A stretch of DNA of 64,000 nucleotides from NCBI GenBank assembly GCA_039980135.1, contig JBDXCV010000009.1, positions 195,854-259,853 on the forward strand, given 5' to 3'. This DNA is from Alphaproteobacteria bacterium (GTDB taxonomy: Bacteria > Pseudomonadota > Alphaproteobacteria > UBA6615). Of the stretch, positions 8,216 to 15,998 are shown piece by piece. The position numbers and the translations under genes were made by a program. How positions within the stretch are numbered: position 1 is the first letter of the stretch; every line of letters starts with the position of its first letter. Under the pieces are notes generated by a model. It was not told the origin of the DNA and did no database searches. It worked only from the letters and a program-made list of their open reading frames with translations.

Positions 8216-9055
8216 CTAAATCTCGTCGATAATATCGACAGCCAGCGTGCCGATCTTCGGCACCTCGACATCGAGCCTGTCGCCGCCCTTCATCCAGAGC
8301 AACGGTTCGCGCCCCGCGCCGGAACCCGCAGGCGAACCTGTCGCGATGATGTCGCCGGGCTGCAGCGGCGTGACCTTCGACAGGTACGAGATGATATACG
8401 GAATATCGAAGATCAGCATGTCCGCGCCGCAATCCTGCACGACCTCACCATTGAGGCGGGTCGTCACATGCAGCCTGGACGGGTCGGGAATCTCGTCCGC
8501 CGTGGTCATCACCGGGCCCAACGGCCCCGTCGCCACGAAGTTCTTGCCCGCCGTCACCGAGTGTTTCTGGATATCGCGGACGCTGCCATCGACCATGATC
8601 GTGTATCCCGCAACATGGTCCAGCGCCTCGGCCTCCGACACATGGCGGGTCTCCCGCCCGATGACGGCGCAGATCTCCCCTTCGAAATCGAGACACTCCG
8701 ACACTCTGGGCCGAATCATGGCGCCGCCATGGGGCACCAGCGTCGAGTTTGCCTTGAGGAACAGCGAGAGATTCTCGGGCATCTCGAAGCCCATCTCCTC
8801 GACATGATCCTTGTAGTTCTTGCCGGCGCAGAACATATGGGTGGGATCGGGGATGGTCGGCAGATAGGTGATGTCCGCCAGCGCCGCATCCGGGCCCTCG
8901 CCCCGTGCCGCCGCACCGATGTCCATCAGATCACCCGACGCGATCGCCGCCCTGAGGCTGCCATGAGGCCCACGGGCGCCGAGATCGACCACGCCGTCAC
9001 CGGCAACGAAGCCCCAGGTCGCACCTTTGGCACCGATATAACTCACGAACTGCAT
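8216..9055 (-). CDS. Fumarylacetoacetate hydrolase family protein, copy 2
   Basis: This 279-residue paralogue has the same length as the downstream copy. Core motifs are CAGKNYKDHVEEMG, DFEGEICAVIGRE, DHVAGYTIMVDGSVRDIQ and PGDIIATGSPAGSG. It is the first gene of the FAH-FAH-VOC operon. The true start is ATG 9055 (MQFVSYIGAKG), equivalent to MKFISYRVADG of copy 1; the frame upstream only reads through a repeat. Two adjacent FAH enzymes in one operon suggest successive steps, such as hydrolysis then hydration or decarboxylation, or a hetero-oligomer. It is cytosolic and metal-dependent (Mg or Mn) by family. Confidence 0.87.
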   Translation of the reverse strand: MQFVSYIGAKGATWGFVAGDGVVDLGARGPHGSLRAAIASGDLMDIGAAARGEGPDAALADITYLPTIPDPTHMFCAGKNYKDHVEEMGFEMPENLSLFLKANSTLVPHGGAMIRPRVSECLDFEGEICAVIGRETRHVSEAEALDHVAGYTIMVDGSVRDIQKHSVTAGKNFVATGPLGPVMTTADEIPDPSRLHVTTRLNGEVVQDCGADMLIFDIPYIISYLSKVTPLQPGDIIATGSPAGSGAGREPLLWMKGGDRLDVEVPKIGTLAVDIIDEI

Positions 9056-9138
9056 GTATTCCCCTGCTTTGACCCGAGCATATCCGTTGGGGACCGAGCG
9101 ACCAAGCCATGGGTTGAACCAGGAATTAGAAAGAAACG

Positions 9139-9212
9139 CGTCATACCCGGGCTTGACCCGGGCATCTCTGACAACGGTGCCCCGGATGCGCGGATCAAGT
9201 CCGCGCATGACG
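9139..9212. repeat. Two REP-like palindromes (family A)
   Basis: Units at 9139-9168 (centre GCTTGAC, arms CCCGG/CCGGG) and 9185-9212 (arms GCGCGGA/TCCGCGC) lie between the small acyl-CoA dehydrogenase and the FAH operon. They separate two minus-strand transcription units or modulate readthrough. Confidence 0.7.
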
Positions 9213-9226
9213 AAATTGACCAGACC

Positions 9227-10264
9227 CTATCCCGTCAAATCCGGCCAGAGATTGTCCGCGCCACGCGTGATGATCATTGAGCCCAGCATCTCCGACCATG
9301 CGCCTTCGGCCCCGAACTCCGACCGCCAGGCCCACAACCGCCGGGTCAGATGATGCAGCCGGTACTCGTCGGTGAACCCGATCGCGCCATGCACCTGATG
9401 GGCGATACTGGCCGTCTTGCCTGCCGCCTCGCCGGTACGGATCTTGGCCGCCGCGATGGCCGACAGCCCCGCGCCATCCAGCCCGAAACGATCCACCGCC
9501 CGGCAGGCCTTCCGCGCGGCGACCCCGGCGGCGGCGGCCTCCCCGGCCATCACGGCCAATTGCTGCTGGATCGCCTGGAACCGCCCGATGGGCCGGCCGA
9601 ACTGCACCCGTTCGTTGGCATAGGTCACGCACAGGTCGAGCGCGGCAGAGATAGCCCCCGCCATCTGACATGACCGCACCAGCGCGCCGAGGGTCCGCAG
9701 CGGGGGTGTCCCGATGGACACCTCCCATGCCGTGACAGACGTCTTGTCGCACGTCAGCGCATCGCGCGGGTCGCGGCCGATATTGCGGTCGGCGGTGACG
9801 CGCGTATCGGATGTTGCGACAGCGGCCAGATGCAACGCATCGCCCCGCATCGCGTCCACCAGCACATGCGTCGCCGACCGGCCCCACGGCACCCGTTCGA
9901 GTTCACCCGTTATCCCGGCTTCCGTCATCGCAACCGGCGGCGCATCCGCGATGGTCGGCACACCCGCGGGGATGTCGTGGCCGCCGCCGGCGAACATCCA
10001 GCCCGCGGCGATTGCCTCGGCCAACGGCACAGGTGCTGCGTGTGCGCCGGCGGCGCGCAGAACCACTTCGGCATCCTCCCAGCCGAGCCCGCTGCCGCCT
10101 TTTTCTTCGGATACGAGGATGCGGTCGAGGCCGTTTTCGGTGATCACGTCCCACAGGCCCTGTGGAAAGTCGCCCGCCTCGGCGGCGCGGAACACATCCG
10201 CGTCGAGATGTTCTGCGAACAGCCGGTCGCAGGTCTCGGCGATCATGGCGCGTTCTTCGTTCAT
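9227..10264 (-). CDS. Acyl-CoA dehydrogenase, small-subunit type
   Basis: This 345-residue flavoenzyme is shorter than typical homotetrameric acyl-CoA dehydrogenases (about 380). It shows the family N-terminal helical domain (LVSEEKGGSGLGWEDAEVVL) and the C-terminal domain with ANERVQFGRPIGRFQAIQQ and HQVHGAIGFTDEYRLHHLTRR. No EGTxE catalytic glutamate is seen at the usual place. The neighbouring longer dehydrogenase is on the same strand, so the pair could form an alpha2beta2 heterotetramer, as in steroid side-chain degradation. ATG 10264 was chosen (GGAAGG nine bases upstream) over GTG 10270. The role is alpha,beta-desaturation of an acyl-CoA with FAD in the cytosol; the substrate is unknown. 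Confidence 0.85.
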   Translation of the reverse strand: MNEERAMIAETCDRLFAEHLDADVFRAAEAGDFPQGLWDVITENGLDRILVSEEKGGSGLGWEDAEVVLRAAGAHAAPVPLAEAIAAGWMFAGGGHDIPAGVPTIADAPPVAMTEAGITGELERVPWGRSATHVLVDAMRGDALHLAAVATSDTRVTADRNIGRDPRDALTCDKTSVTAWEVSIGTPPLRTLGALVRSCQMAGAISAALDLCVTYANERVQFGRPIGRFQAIQQQLAVMAGEAAAAGVAARKACRAVDRFGLDGAGLSAIAAAKIRTGEAAGKTASIAHQVHGAIGFTDEYRLHHLTRRLWAWRSEFGAEGAWSEMLGSMIITRGADNLWPDLTG

Positions 10265-10284
10265 GGGCACGCGCCTTCCACAAT

Positions 10285-10369
10285 CGTCATACCCGGACTT
10301 GATCCCGGCATCTCCCGAATAGTTTCCGCCGGATGAACGTGGATGGCCGGGTCAAGCCCGGCCATGACG
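10285..10369. repeat. Two REP-like palindromes (family A)
   Basis: Units at 10285-10314 and 10342-10369 (arms GGCCGGG/CCCGGCC) lie in the gap between the two acyl-CoA dehydrogenase genes. The second unit has the same ACGTGGATGGCCGG edge as copies at 3450 and 18156. Confidence 0.7.
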
Positions 10370-10394
10370 ACGGTGGGAATGGTTTGGAAAGCGA

Positions 10395-11552
10395 TCACCG
10401 CAGCCCCAGCCCCCGCGCGATGACACCGCGCATGATCTCGGTCGTGCCACCACGCAACGAGAACGACACGCAGGCCTGCTGCACATAGGCCAGCGTCTTC
10501 TCGAAATCGCCGCCGTGGTCGATCCGCGGTGACGCGCCGATCACCTGATGCGCGATCTCGGGGACGGACTGCTCGAACATCACCCCCAGATCCTTGACGA
10601 AGGCCGCCTCCAGCGCCGGTTCCGCGCCCGCATCCAACTGGGCCGCGACCGACAGGGACATGGCCCGCAAGGTGGACAAATGGGCATACAGGCGGCCGAT
10701 CGCCGACGCCGCCATGTCCGTCGGCGCCTCGCCCGCCACCCGCACCAGCTCCTTGAGCAACGCGAAGGCGCTCAGGAACCGATCCGGTCCGCTGCGCTCG
10801 AAGGCGAGCTCGGCCGTCACCTGGCGCCAGCCGGTGCCCTCCTCGCCCACCAGCATCGTATCGGGAACGAACACATCATCGAACGTGACCTCGTTGAACT
10901 CCGCGTCGCCGATCATGTTGCGGATCGGCTGGACCGTCACGCCGGGCGAGGCCAGGTCGATGATGAATTGCGTGGTGCCGCCATGGCGGTTCTCCCCCGC
11001 CTCGCCGGTGCGCAGCAGCGCGATCATGTAGTGGGAATGCTGGGCGTAGGTGGTCCAGACCTTGCGGCCGTCGACGATCCAGCCTTTCTCGCCATTCACT
11101 TCCGCCGGTTCGGCCTTCGAGCGGATCGACGCCAGGTCGGAGCCTGAATCCGGCTCGCTCATACCGATACAGAAATAGGACTCCCCCGCCGCGATCCCCG
11201 GCAGCAGCGTTTCGCGCTGTTCGTCGGTGCCGAAACGCAAAATCAGCGGCCCCGACTGGCGCTCGGCGATCCAGTGGGCCGCCACGGGCGCCCCCGCCGC
11301 CAGCAACTCCTCGATGACCACGTAACGCTCGAGCGCGCTGCGCCCGGCCCCATAGGGCGCGGGCCAGGTCATGCCCAGCCAGCCGCGTTGCCCCAGTTTG
11401 CGCGAGAAGTCCGCATCGAAGCCGACCCAGGACCGGGCCCGCGCCGGGACCAGGATGTCCGAGGCCTCGGCGTCCAGAAACGCGCGCACCTCGGCCCGCA
11501 ACGCGTCGGCGCCGGGCGGCAGTTCGCATGGCTCGAAGGCAAAGGCCTGCAT
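10395..11552 (-). CDS. Acyl-CoA dehydrogenase, large-subunit type
   Basis: This 385-residue protein has the complete acyl-CoA dehydrogenase fold: helical N-domain, a middle beta-domain with CIGMSEPDSGSDLASIRSKA (FAD and substrate contacts) and the C-terminal helical domain ending SLRGGTTEIMRGVIARGLGLR. In many family members the catalytic glutamate lies in EGTSE; here the matching stretch is RGGTTE, so the base must come from elsewhere or from the partner subunit. It lies 130 bases upstream of the small dehydrogenase on the same strand. Together they probably catalyse acyl-CoA desaturation feeding electrons to ETF. ATG 11552 follows a GGAGGA site. Confidence 0.87.
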   Translation of the reverse strand: MQAFAFEPCELPPGADALRAEVRAFLDAEASDILVPARARSWVGFDADFSRKLGQRGWLGMTWPAPYGAGRSALERYVVIEELLAAGAPVAAHWIAERQSGPLILRFGTDEQRETLLPGIAAGESYFCIGMSEPDSGSDLASIRSKAEPAEVNGEKGWIVDGRKVWTTYAQHSHYMIALLRTGEAGENRHGGTTQFIIDLASPGVTVQPIRNMIGDAEFNEVTFDDVFVPDTMLVGEEGTGWRQVTAELAFERSGPDRFLSAFALLKELVRVAGEAPTDMAASAIGRLYAHLSTLRAMSLSVAAQLDAGAEPALEAAFVKDLGVMFEQSVPEIAHQVIGASPRIDHGGDFEKTLAYVQQACVSFSLRGGTTEIMRGVIARGLGLR

Positions 11553-11621
11553 CTGTCCTCCTGTTGAACGCGCATATTAGAGGATGGAACCCGGGTTCGT
11601 CGCCTTCCCGAACAACTCAGC

Positions 11622-11809
11622 CTCATGCCCGGACTTGATCCGGGCATCTCACCACCGGTGCCAGTCTCGAACACACGGGCGGGTCACAGACCCGCCCCGA
11701 TTAGGCATTTCCGGTCTCTGTAGGGGCGGGTTTGCAACCCGCCCGCGGAAAGCATCACATCCAACCGCGCTTCCCTCGAAGAACGGGCGGGTTTAAAACC
11801 CGCCCCTAC
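11622..11809. repeat. REP-like cluster (families A and D) filling a 302-base divergent gap
   Basis: The gap 11553-11854 between divergently transcribed acyl-CoA dehydrogenase and crotonase genes holds no gene. It contains a family A unit (11622-11650) and three family D units: 11676-11698 (GGCGGGTC-ACA-GACCCGCC), 11723-11744 (GGCGGGTTTGCAACCCGCC) and 11784-11809 (GGCGGGTTTAAAACCCGCC). Arms are perfectly self-complementary while centres differ. Promoters for both sides must lie here, but no clear -35/-10 pair stands out. Confidence 0.75.
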
Positions 11810-11854
11810 GGCCTCAAGATGGCCCAACGGAGGTAACTCTGGGGGAGGAAACCA

Positions 11855-12646
11855 ATGAGCGATTTTCTGATCTATGAACAGGACGGCGCGGTCGTCACCC
11901 TGACGATGAACCAGCCCGATGCGCGCAACCCCCTGTCGGGCGAGAGCCAGTATGAAGCTTTCGTGGACGCGACCGACCGGATCAGCCGCGACGATTCCGT
12001 GAAATGCGTGATCCTCACAGGCGCGGGCAGCGCCTTTTCCGCCGGCGGCAACGTCAAGGACATGCGCGACCGCAAGGGCCTGTCGGAAGGCGGGCCGTAT
12101 CAGATCCGCAACAACTACAAGCGCGACATCCACAACATCCCGCTTACCCTCTACAACCTCGAGGTGCCGACCATAGCCGCCGTGAACGGTGCCGCCGTGG
12201 GCGCAGGCTGCGATCTCGCCTGCATGTGCGACATCCGCATCGCGTCCGAAAAGGCCCGCTTCGCCGAGAGCTTCGTCAAGCTGGGCATCATCTCGGGCGA
12301 CGGCGGGGCCTTCCTGCTGCCCAAGCTGGTCGGCATGTCCAAGGCCGCCGAAATGACCTTCACCGGCGACATGATCGACGCCAACGAAGCGCTCGCATGC
12401 GGGCTGGTCTCACGCGTGGTGCCCCATGACAGCCTGATGGACGAGGCCCACATCCTGGCGGGCAAGATCGCCGCCAATCCGGGCCACTCCCTGCGCATGT
12501 CCAAGCGCCTGCTGCGCGAGGGCGTGCATTCCCGCCTCGAGACGGTGCTCGAAATGGCCGCCGCCTTCCAGGCGCTTGCCCATCACACGGGCGAGCATGA
12601 CGACGCGGTAAACGCGCTGATCAAGGCGATGGAGAAGAAGGGCTGA
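11855..12646 (+). CDS. Enoyl-CoA hydratase/isomerase (crotonase) family protein
   Basis: This 263-residue crotonase fold has both oxyanion-hole segments, FSAGGNVKDM (residues 61-70) and GAAVGAGCDLACMCDIRIAS (112-131). At the place of the first hydratase glutamate (Glu144 of rat enzyme) it has Phe140 (FVKLGIISGDGG), while the second (Glu164) appears kept as Glu166 in KAAEMTFTGD. Straight enoyl-CoA hydration is therefore uncertain; isomerase or hydrolase chemistry is possible. The start has a strong GGGGGAGGAA site. An alpha/beta hydrolase follows after 25 bases, and acyl-CoA dehydrogenases lie divergently upstream, so it probably belongs to an acyl-CoA beta-oxidation-like route. Confidence 0.87.
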   Translation: MSDFLIYEQDGAVVTLTMNQPDARNPLSGESQYEAFVDATDRISRDDSVKCVILTGAGSAFSAGGNVKDMRDRKGLSEGGPYQIRNNYKRDIHNIPLTLYNLEVPTIAAVNGAAVGAGCDLACMCDIRIASEKARFAESFVKLGIISGDGGAFLLPKLVGMSKAAEMTFTGDMIDANEALACGLVSRVVPHDSLMDEAHILAGKIAANPGHSLRMSKRLLREGVHSRLETVLEMAAAFQALAHHTGEHDDAVNALIKAMEKKG

Positions 12647-12671
12647 GGCCCGATTTCGGGAGGAACGAACC

Positions 12672-13559
12672 ATGGCGCACATCACCACCGACGACGTCGT
12701 AAAGCTCTGGGTCGAGGAGCATGGCAGCGGGACGCCAATTATCTTCGCCCACGAGTTCGGCGGCGATATCCGCAGCTGGGAACCGCAGCTCCGCCACTTC
12801 GCGCGGAACTACCACACGATCGCCTTCAACGCCCGGGGCTACCCGCCCTCGGACGTGCCCGAAGATTTGGCCATGTACGGCCAGTTCCGGGCCGTGGACG
12901 ACATCCTCGCCGTGCTCGACGCGCTGGGCATCGAAAAGGCCCATATCGTTGGCCTGTCCATGGGCGGCTTCGCGGCACTCCATTTCGGCTTCCGCCACCC
13001 CGACCGGGCGCTGTCCCTCACGGTGGCCGGCGCGGGTTACGGTGCCCACCCCGACGTCCACGCGCAGTTCGCAGACGAAACCAAGGAAGTGGCCTCGCGG
13101 ATCGAGGCCGACACGATGGCCGAATTCTCCAAGATCTACGCCATCGGCCCGACCCGGGTGCAGTATGCCAACAAGGACCCACGCGGCTGGGAGGCCTTCT
13201 CCCAGGAGCTCGCCGACCATTCGACCAAAGGCTCGGCGAACACCATGCGTGCCGTCCAGGGCGGCCGCCCGTCGCTCTACGACTTCGCGCGCGAGATGCA
13301 GGCCCTCGAGGTTCCGACCCTGATCATGAATGGTGACGAAGACGACCCGTGCCTCGATGTCGGCCTGTTCATGAAGCGCAACATCCGCTCAGCCGCGCTC
13401 GTGCTGCTGCCCCGTTCGGGTCACCTGATCAACCTGGAGGAGCCGGGCCTGTTCAACCAGCAGCTGGGCGACTTCCTGGCCCGGGTCGATGCCGGCCGCT
13501 GGGAGCTGCGCGACCCGCGCTCGATGACGACCGATATTCTGTGGACACCGGATCAGTAG
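12672..13559 (+). CDS. Alpha/beta hydrolase (meta-cleavage hydrolase-like)
   Basis: This 295-residue single-domain alpha/beta hydrolase has its nucleophile elbow GLSMGG (Ser96), the acid in IMNGDEDDPC and the histidine in PRSGHLINLEEP, a complete Ser-Asp-His triad. HEFGGDIRSWEPQL near residue 27 supplies the oxyanion strand. The overall layout resembles C-C bond hydrolases of meta-cleavage pathways and 3-oxoadipate enol-lactonases, but it could be a general esterase. It is cytosolic (no signal peptide). It is co-transcribed with the crotonase 25 bases upstream; GGGAGGAA precedes the ATG. The next gene downstream is in an AT-rich insert and is unrelated. Confidence 0.85.
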   Translation: MAHITTDDVVKLWVEEHGSGTPIIFAHEFGGDIRSWEPQLRHFARNYHTIAFNARGYPPSDVPEDLAMYGQFRAVDDILAVLDALGIEKAHIVGLSMGGFAALHFGFRHPDRALSLTVAGAGYGAHPDVHAQFADETKEVASRIEADTMAEFSKIYAIGPTRVQYANKDPRGWEAFSQELADHSTKGSANTMRAVQGGRPSLYDFAREMQALEVPTLIMNGDEDDPCLDVGLFMKRNIRSAALVLLPRSGHLINLEEPGLFNQQLGDFLARVDAGRWELRDPRSMTTDILWTPDQ

Positions 13560-13594
13560 AGTAGGAGATCGTTAGGGCATGGTGTGACCAACCC

Positions 13595-13628
13595 AAATTG
13601 AGATCACCAATTACAACAACTGCACGAC
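13595..13628 (+). repeat. Left imperfect direct repeat flanking AT-rich insert
   Basis: AAATTGAGATC (13595-13605) and AACTGCACGAC (13618-13628) both recur, with one mismatch and closer spacing, at 15007-15029 on the other side of the AT-rich nuclease gene. They could mark the ends of an inserted segment. Confidence 0.4.
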
Positions 13629-13673
13629 GCACACCGAAAGCGGGAAGAAAACATTAAATAATCCGAGTCCTAT

Positions 13674-14939
13674 TTAGAAAATCGAATACCCAGAAAAATC
13701 AGTGTATTTAACGCCTTTGTTTTTGAAGTGATAAACAGAACCACCCGTAGTGGAAGAAAAATCCCCAATGACACTAGATTGATGAATGCCAACATTGGCG
13801 TCACCGCGTGCAAAAAAAGCAAATTTATGGATATGGCTCCAATCCTCTCTCGACAACAAATCACTAGCCAGATGCTGTAGAGCGGACAGATTGGTTGATT
13901 TCTCTACCTCCGCTATCTCGTGCAGTTGTTGATCGCTCATATCAACAAACCGGACACAGACCATTCCGGATCGTAATCCAGAAAGCTGATCAGACGCAGC
14001 TTCCTTAGTCCGCTCCGCCAAATAGTCCATGATTCTTGTGTCCGCCTGACTGTCGACGACAACTGCCGTGACCCCGTGTCCAGGCGTAATATTGAACACT
14101 ATGTTAGCGTTCTGCGTTTCCGCCAAACTTTCAACTGCGCTCCGGAGACCCGAAACGGATTCCGGATTGATGATGGTCGGAATCTCTGGACATTCGACTG
14201 GTCCGACCAATCGATATTCCACACTAAAACCGTCGACACCCGAAGAGCCTGTCTGCGTTCGCAAACTTTCGGCTACCGCATTTGCAATGCTAAGTTGATG
14301 TTCGGTTCGACCTTCCAATCGCTTTTCCAAAGTCACCTTGACTAACTCAATCCCTGCCTCACGCTTTCGATCCTCACCAACAATATTCTGTATGGCAGCC
14401 CCAAGTTGAACCAACCTTTTCCTGTGAATCGGTCTCCCCGCGTCTCCGCTCAGGTTCTTGCACTCGACCTCAAGGAAAGAGCCATCCCTCTCACATAGAA
14501 GGTCGAATTTTTCAGTTCCTTCCAGGTCGACAAATTCGACGGAAAACCCCCTATGCATAAGGTGCGCAGCGACAACAAACTCAAAAGCAACGGGGGCTAA
14601 ACCACTGTCGTTTTTAAGTGCGTCACGAATTGCACCTTCGAGCCGAACTTTTCCTTGGCTCGAAAGCCGTTGATGAATCCTACTGGTCATACCAATAAAC
14701 CCAAAAAGGGCTGCTTCATCCGCGTCAATAGGAACTCGATAATTCCTCCCAGTCGATTTCCTCCAACTCAAAAAATCCTGTAATGATATTTCCAAAGGAA
14801 ACCGATCGACAATGTACTCTTCATAGAACGGATTACTCTTTATTTGGGTGTCGAAGGATTCGAATCGTTTCTTCCAATTTTTGGCTCCCGCAATGACCAT
14901 GAATCTTGTCAGAAGTGCAGAAAATTCAGCCGGAATCAT
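13674..14939 (-). CDS. Predicted PD-(D/E)xK nuclease, orphan, in AT-rich insert
   Basis: I do not recognise the whole protein. Its middle part, however, carries a restriction-endonuclease-like core: FEFVVAAHLMHRGFSV with Glu120, then KFDLL with Asp146, and FLEVECKNL with Glu159-Cys160-Lys161, the D-x(n)-ExK pattern of PD-(D/E)xK nucleases. The rest (N-terminal 110 and C-terminal 240 residues) has no known motif. The gene is much richer in A and T than its neighbours and uses different codons, which suggests horizontal transfer. Start choice is uncertain: ATG 14939 (MIPAEF) gives 421 residues and TTG 14957 adds six; neither has a clear ribosome site. It stands alone, without methylase or helicase. 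A defence or DNA-repair role is inference. Confidence 0.7.
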   Translation of the reverse strand: MIPAEFSALLTRFMVIAGAKNWKKRFESFDTQIKSNPFYEEYIVDRFPLEISLQDFLSWRKSTGRNYRVPIDADEAALFGFIGMTSRIHQRLSSQGKVRLEGAIRDALKNDSGLAPVAFEFVVAAHLMHRGFSVEFVDLEGTEKFDLLCERDGSFLEVECKNLSGDAGRPIHRKRLVQLGAAIQNIVGEDRKREAGIELVKVTLEKRLEGRTEHQLSIANAVAESLRTQTGSSGVDGFSVEYRLVGPVECPEIPTIINPESVSGLRSAVESLAETQNANIVFNITPGHGVTAVVVDSQADTRIMDYLAERTKEAASDQLSGLRSGMVCVRFVDMSDQQLHEIAEVEKSTNLSALQHLASDLLSREDWSHIHKFAFFARGDANVGIHQSSVIGDFSSTTGGSVYHFKNKGVKYTDFSGYSIF

Positions 14940-14969
14940 TTCAGGAACGAAGTGCAAGTTAAGTGTAGC

Positions 14970-14985
14970 GGCGGTCTAAACCGCC
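14970..14985. other. Hairpin upstream of the orphan nuclease gene
   Basis: GGCGGT-CTAA-ACCGCC forms a perfect 6-base-pair stem with a 4-base loop, 12 bases upstream of the earliest possible nuclease start. It could be a 5' leader hairpin, an operator dyad or the remnant of a family D repeat. Confidence 0.35.
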
Positions 14986-15006
14986 TCCCTGTTCAACTGA
15001 AGACCA

Positions 15007-15029
15007 AAATTGAGATCGAACTGCATGAC
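15007..15029 (+). repeat. Right imperfect direct repeat flanking AT-rich insert
   Basis: AAATTGAGATC (15007-15017) followed by AACTGCATGAC (15019-15029) mirrors the pair at 13595-13628. It marks the right boundary of the AT-rich segment, immediately before the GC-rich hydroxypyruvate isomerase gene. Confidence 0.4.
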
Positions 15030-15043
15030 TAGCTGATTACGCC

Positions 15044-15826
15044 TCACCCAATCCCGTATTTCTTCGCCCAGCCCAGCCCCGCAACCGTGTCGCCGCGTGG
15101 CCTGTATTCCGCGCCGACCCAGCCGTCATAGCCGGCGTCTTCGAGCATCGCGAACAGGAACTCGTAGTTCATCTCGCCATCGTCGGGCTCGTGGCGGCCG
15201 GGCACGCCGGCGAACTGCACATAGCCTGATTGGGCGAGGTAACGCTCGATCTTGTCGGCGATGAAACCCTCCGACATCTGGGCGTGATACAGGTCGAACT
15301 GCACCTTCACATTGTCCATCCCGGCCTCCTCGACGATCGAGTGTCCCATCGCCTGGCCGATCAGGAAGTAGCCGGGGTTGTCGGTGAAGTTCAGGGGCTC
15401 GATGTGGAGCGTTATGCCGCGCGCCGACGCCGCCACCGCGCCCGCGCGCAGGTTGGACAGGAGCGTTTGGCGGTGCGCTGCCGGATCGCCGCCCTCAGGC
15501 ACCGTGCCCGACATGACGTGAACACGCGTACAACCCAGCGCTTCCGCACTGTCCATCGCGAGCTTGAGATCGGCCGCGAAGGCCGCCTCCTCGCCCGGGA
15601 TCGAGGCGCGACCGAACTTGGTGGCCTCCGTGTCGCCATAGGGCGTGTTGAGCAGGGTGCATTCGATGCCCGCCGCATCGAGGCGCTTGGCCAGCTCGTC
15701 CAGATCCTCGCCATAGGGCCGCTGGATCTCGACGCCCGTGAAGCCCACATCGGCCGCGGCGGTGATCCGCTCGGGCAGCGGCAGATCGGTGAACATCATC
15801 ATGATGCAGGAGGAGAGTTTGAGCAT
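15044..15826 (-). CDS. hyi: Hydroxypyruvate isomerase family protein (Hyi/OtnI-like)
   Basis: This 260-residue TIM-barrel isomerase carries the Hyi signature FAGVPGRHEPDDGEMNY near the C-terminus, plus LHIEPLNFTDNPGYFL (metal-binding glutamate) and FDLYHAQMSEG (metal-binding aspartate and histidine). Family members interconvert hydroxypyruvate and tartronate semialdehyde or isomerise 2-oxo-tetronates, in the cytosol with a divalent metal. The true start is ATG 15826 (MLKLSSCIMMMF), preceded by AAGGAA; the longer frame reads into non-coding sequence. No glyoxylate carboligase or tartronate semialdehyde reductase lies alongside, so the pathway is not settled by context. Confidence 0.85.
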   Translation of the reverse strand: MLKLSSCIMMMFTDLPLPERITAAADVGFTGVEIQRPYGEDLDELAKRLDAAGIECTLLNTPYGDTEATKFGRASIPGEEAAFAADLKLAMDSAEALGCTRVHVMSGTVPEGGDPAAHRQTLLSNLRAGAVAASARGITLHIEPLNFTDNPGYFLIGQAMGHSIVEEAGMDNVKVQFDLYHAQMSEGFIADKIERYLAQSGYVQFAGVPGRHEPDDGEMNYEFLFAMLEDAGYDGWVGAEYRPRGDTVAGLGWAKKYGIG

Positions 15827-15901
15827 GGTACGCGGTTCCTTGGCGGGCGTTTTCAGCGCCATTTATCGCGGGTTCAAGGGCTGTGTACAAGATTGCGACG
15901 A

Positions 15902-15989
15902 GATGCGCGGATCAAGTCCGCGCATGACGGTTCATTATGGTCCCGACCGAACTCTTAAACGTCATGCCCGGACTTGATCCGGGCATCTC
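15902..15989. repeat. Two REP-like palindromes (family A)
   Basis: Units at 15902-15929 (arms GCGCGGA/TCCGCGC) and 15960-15989 (arms GCCCGGA/TCCGGGC) lie between hyi and the OsmC gene. Opposite orientation and about 30-base spacing match other pairs in this region. Confidence 0.7.
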
Positions 15990-15998
15990 AAACAGCGG

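Noticed and set aside
11622-11809. Possible CRISPR array from closely spaced repeats
   Set aside because: Units are palindromes of two different families with irregular spacing; no constant spacers or cas genes.
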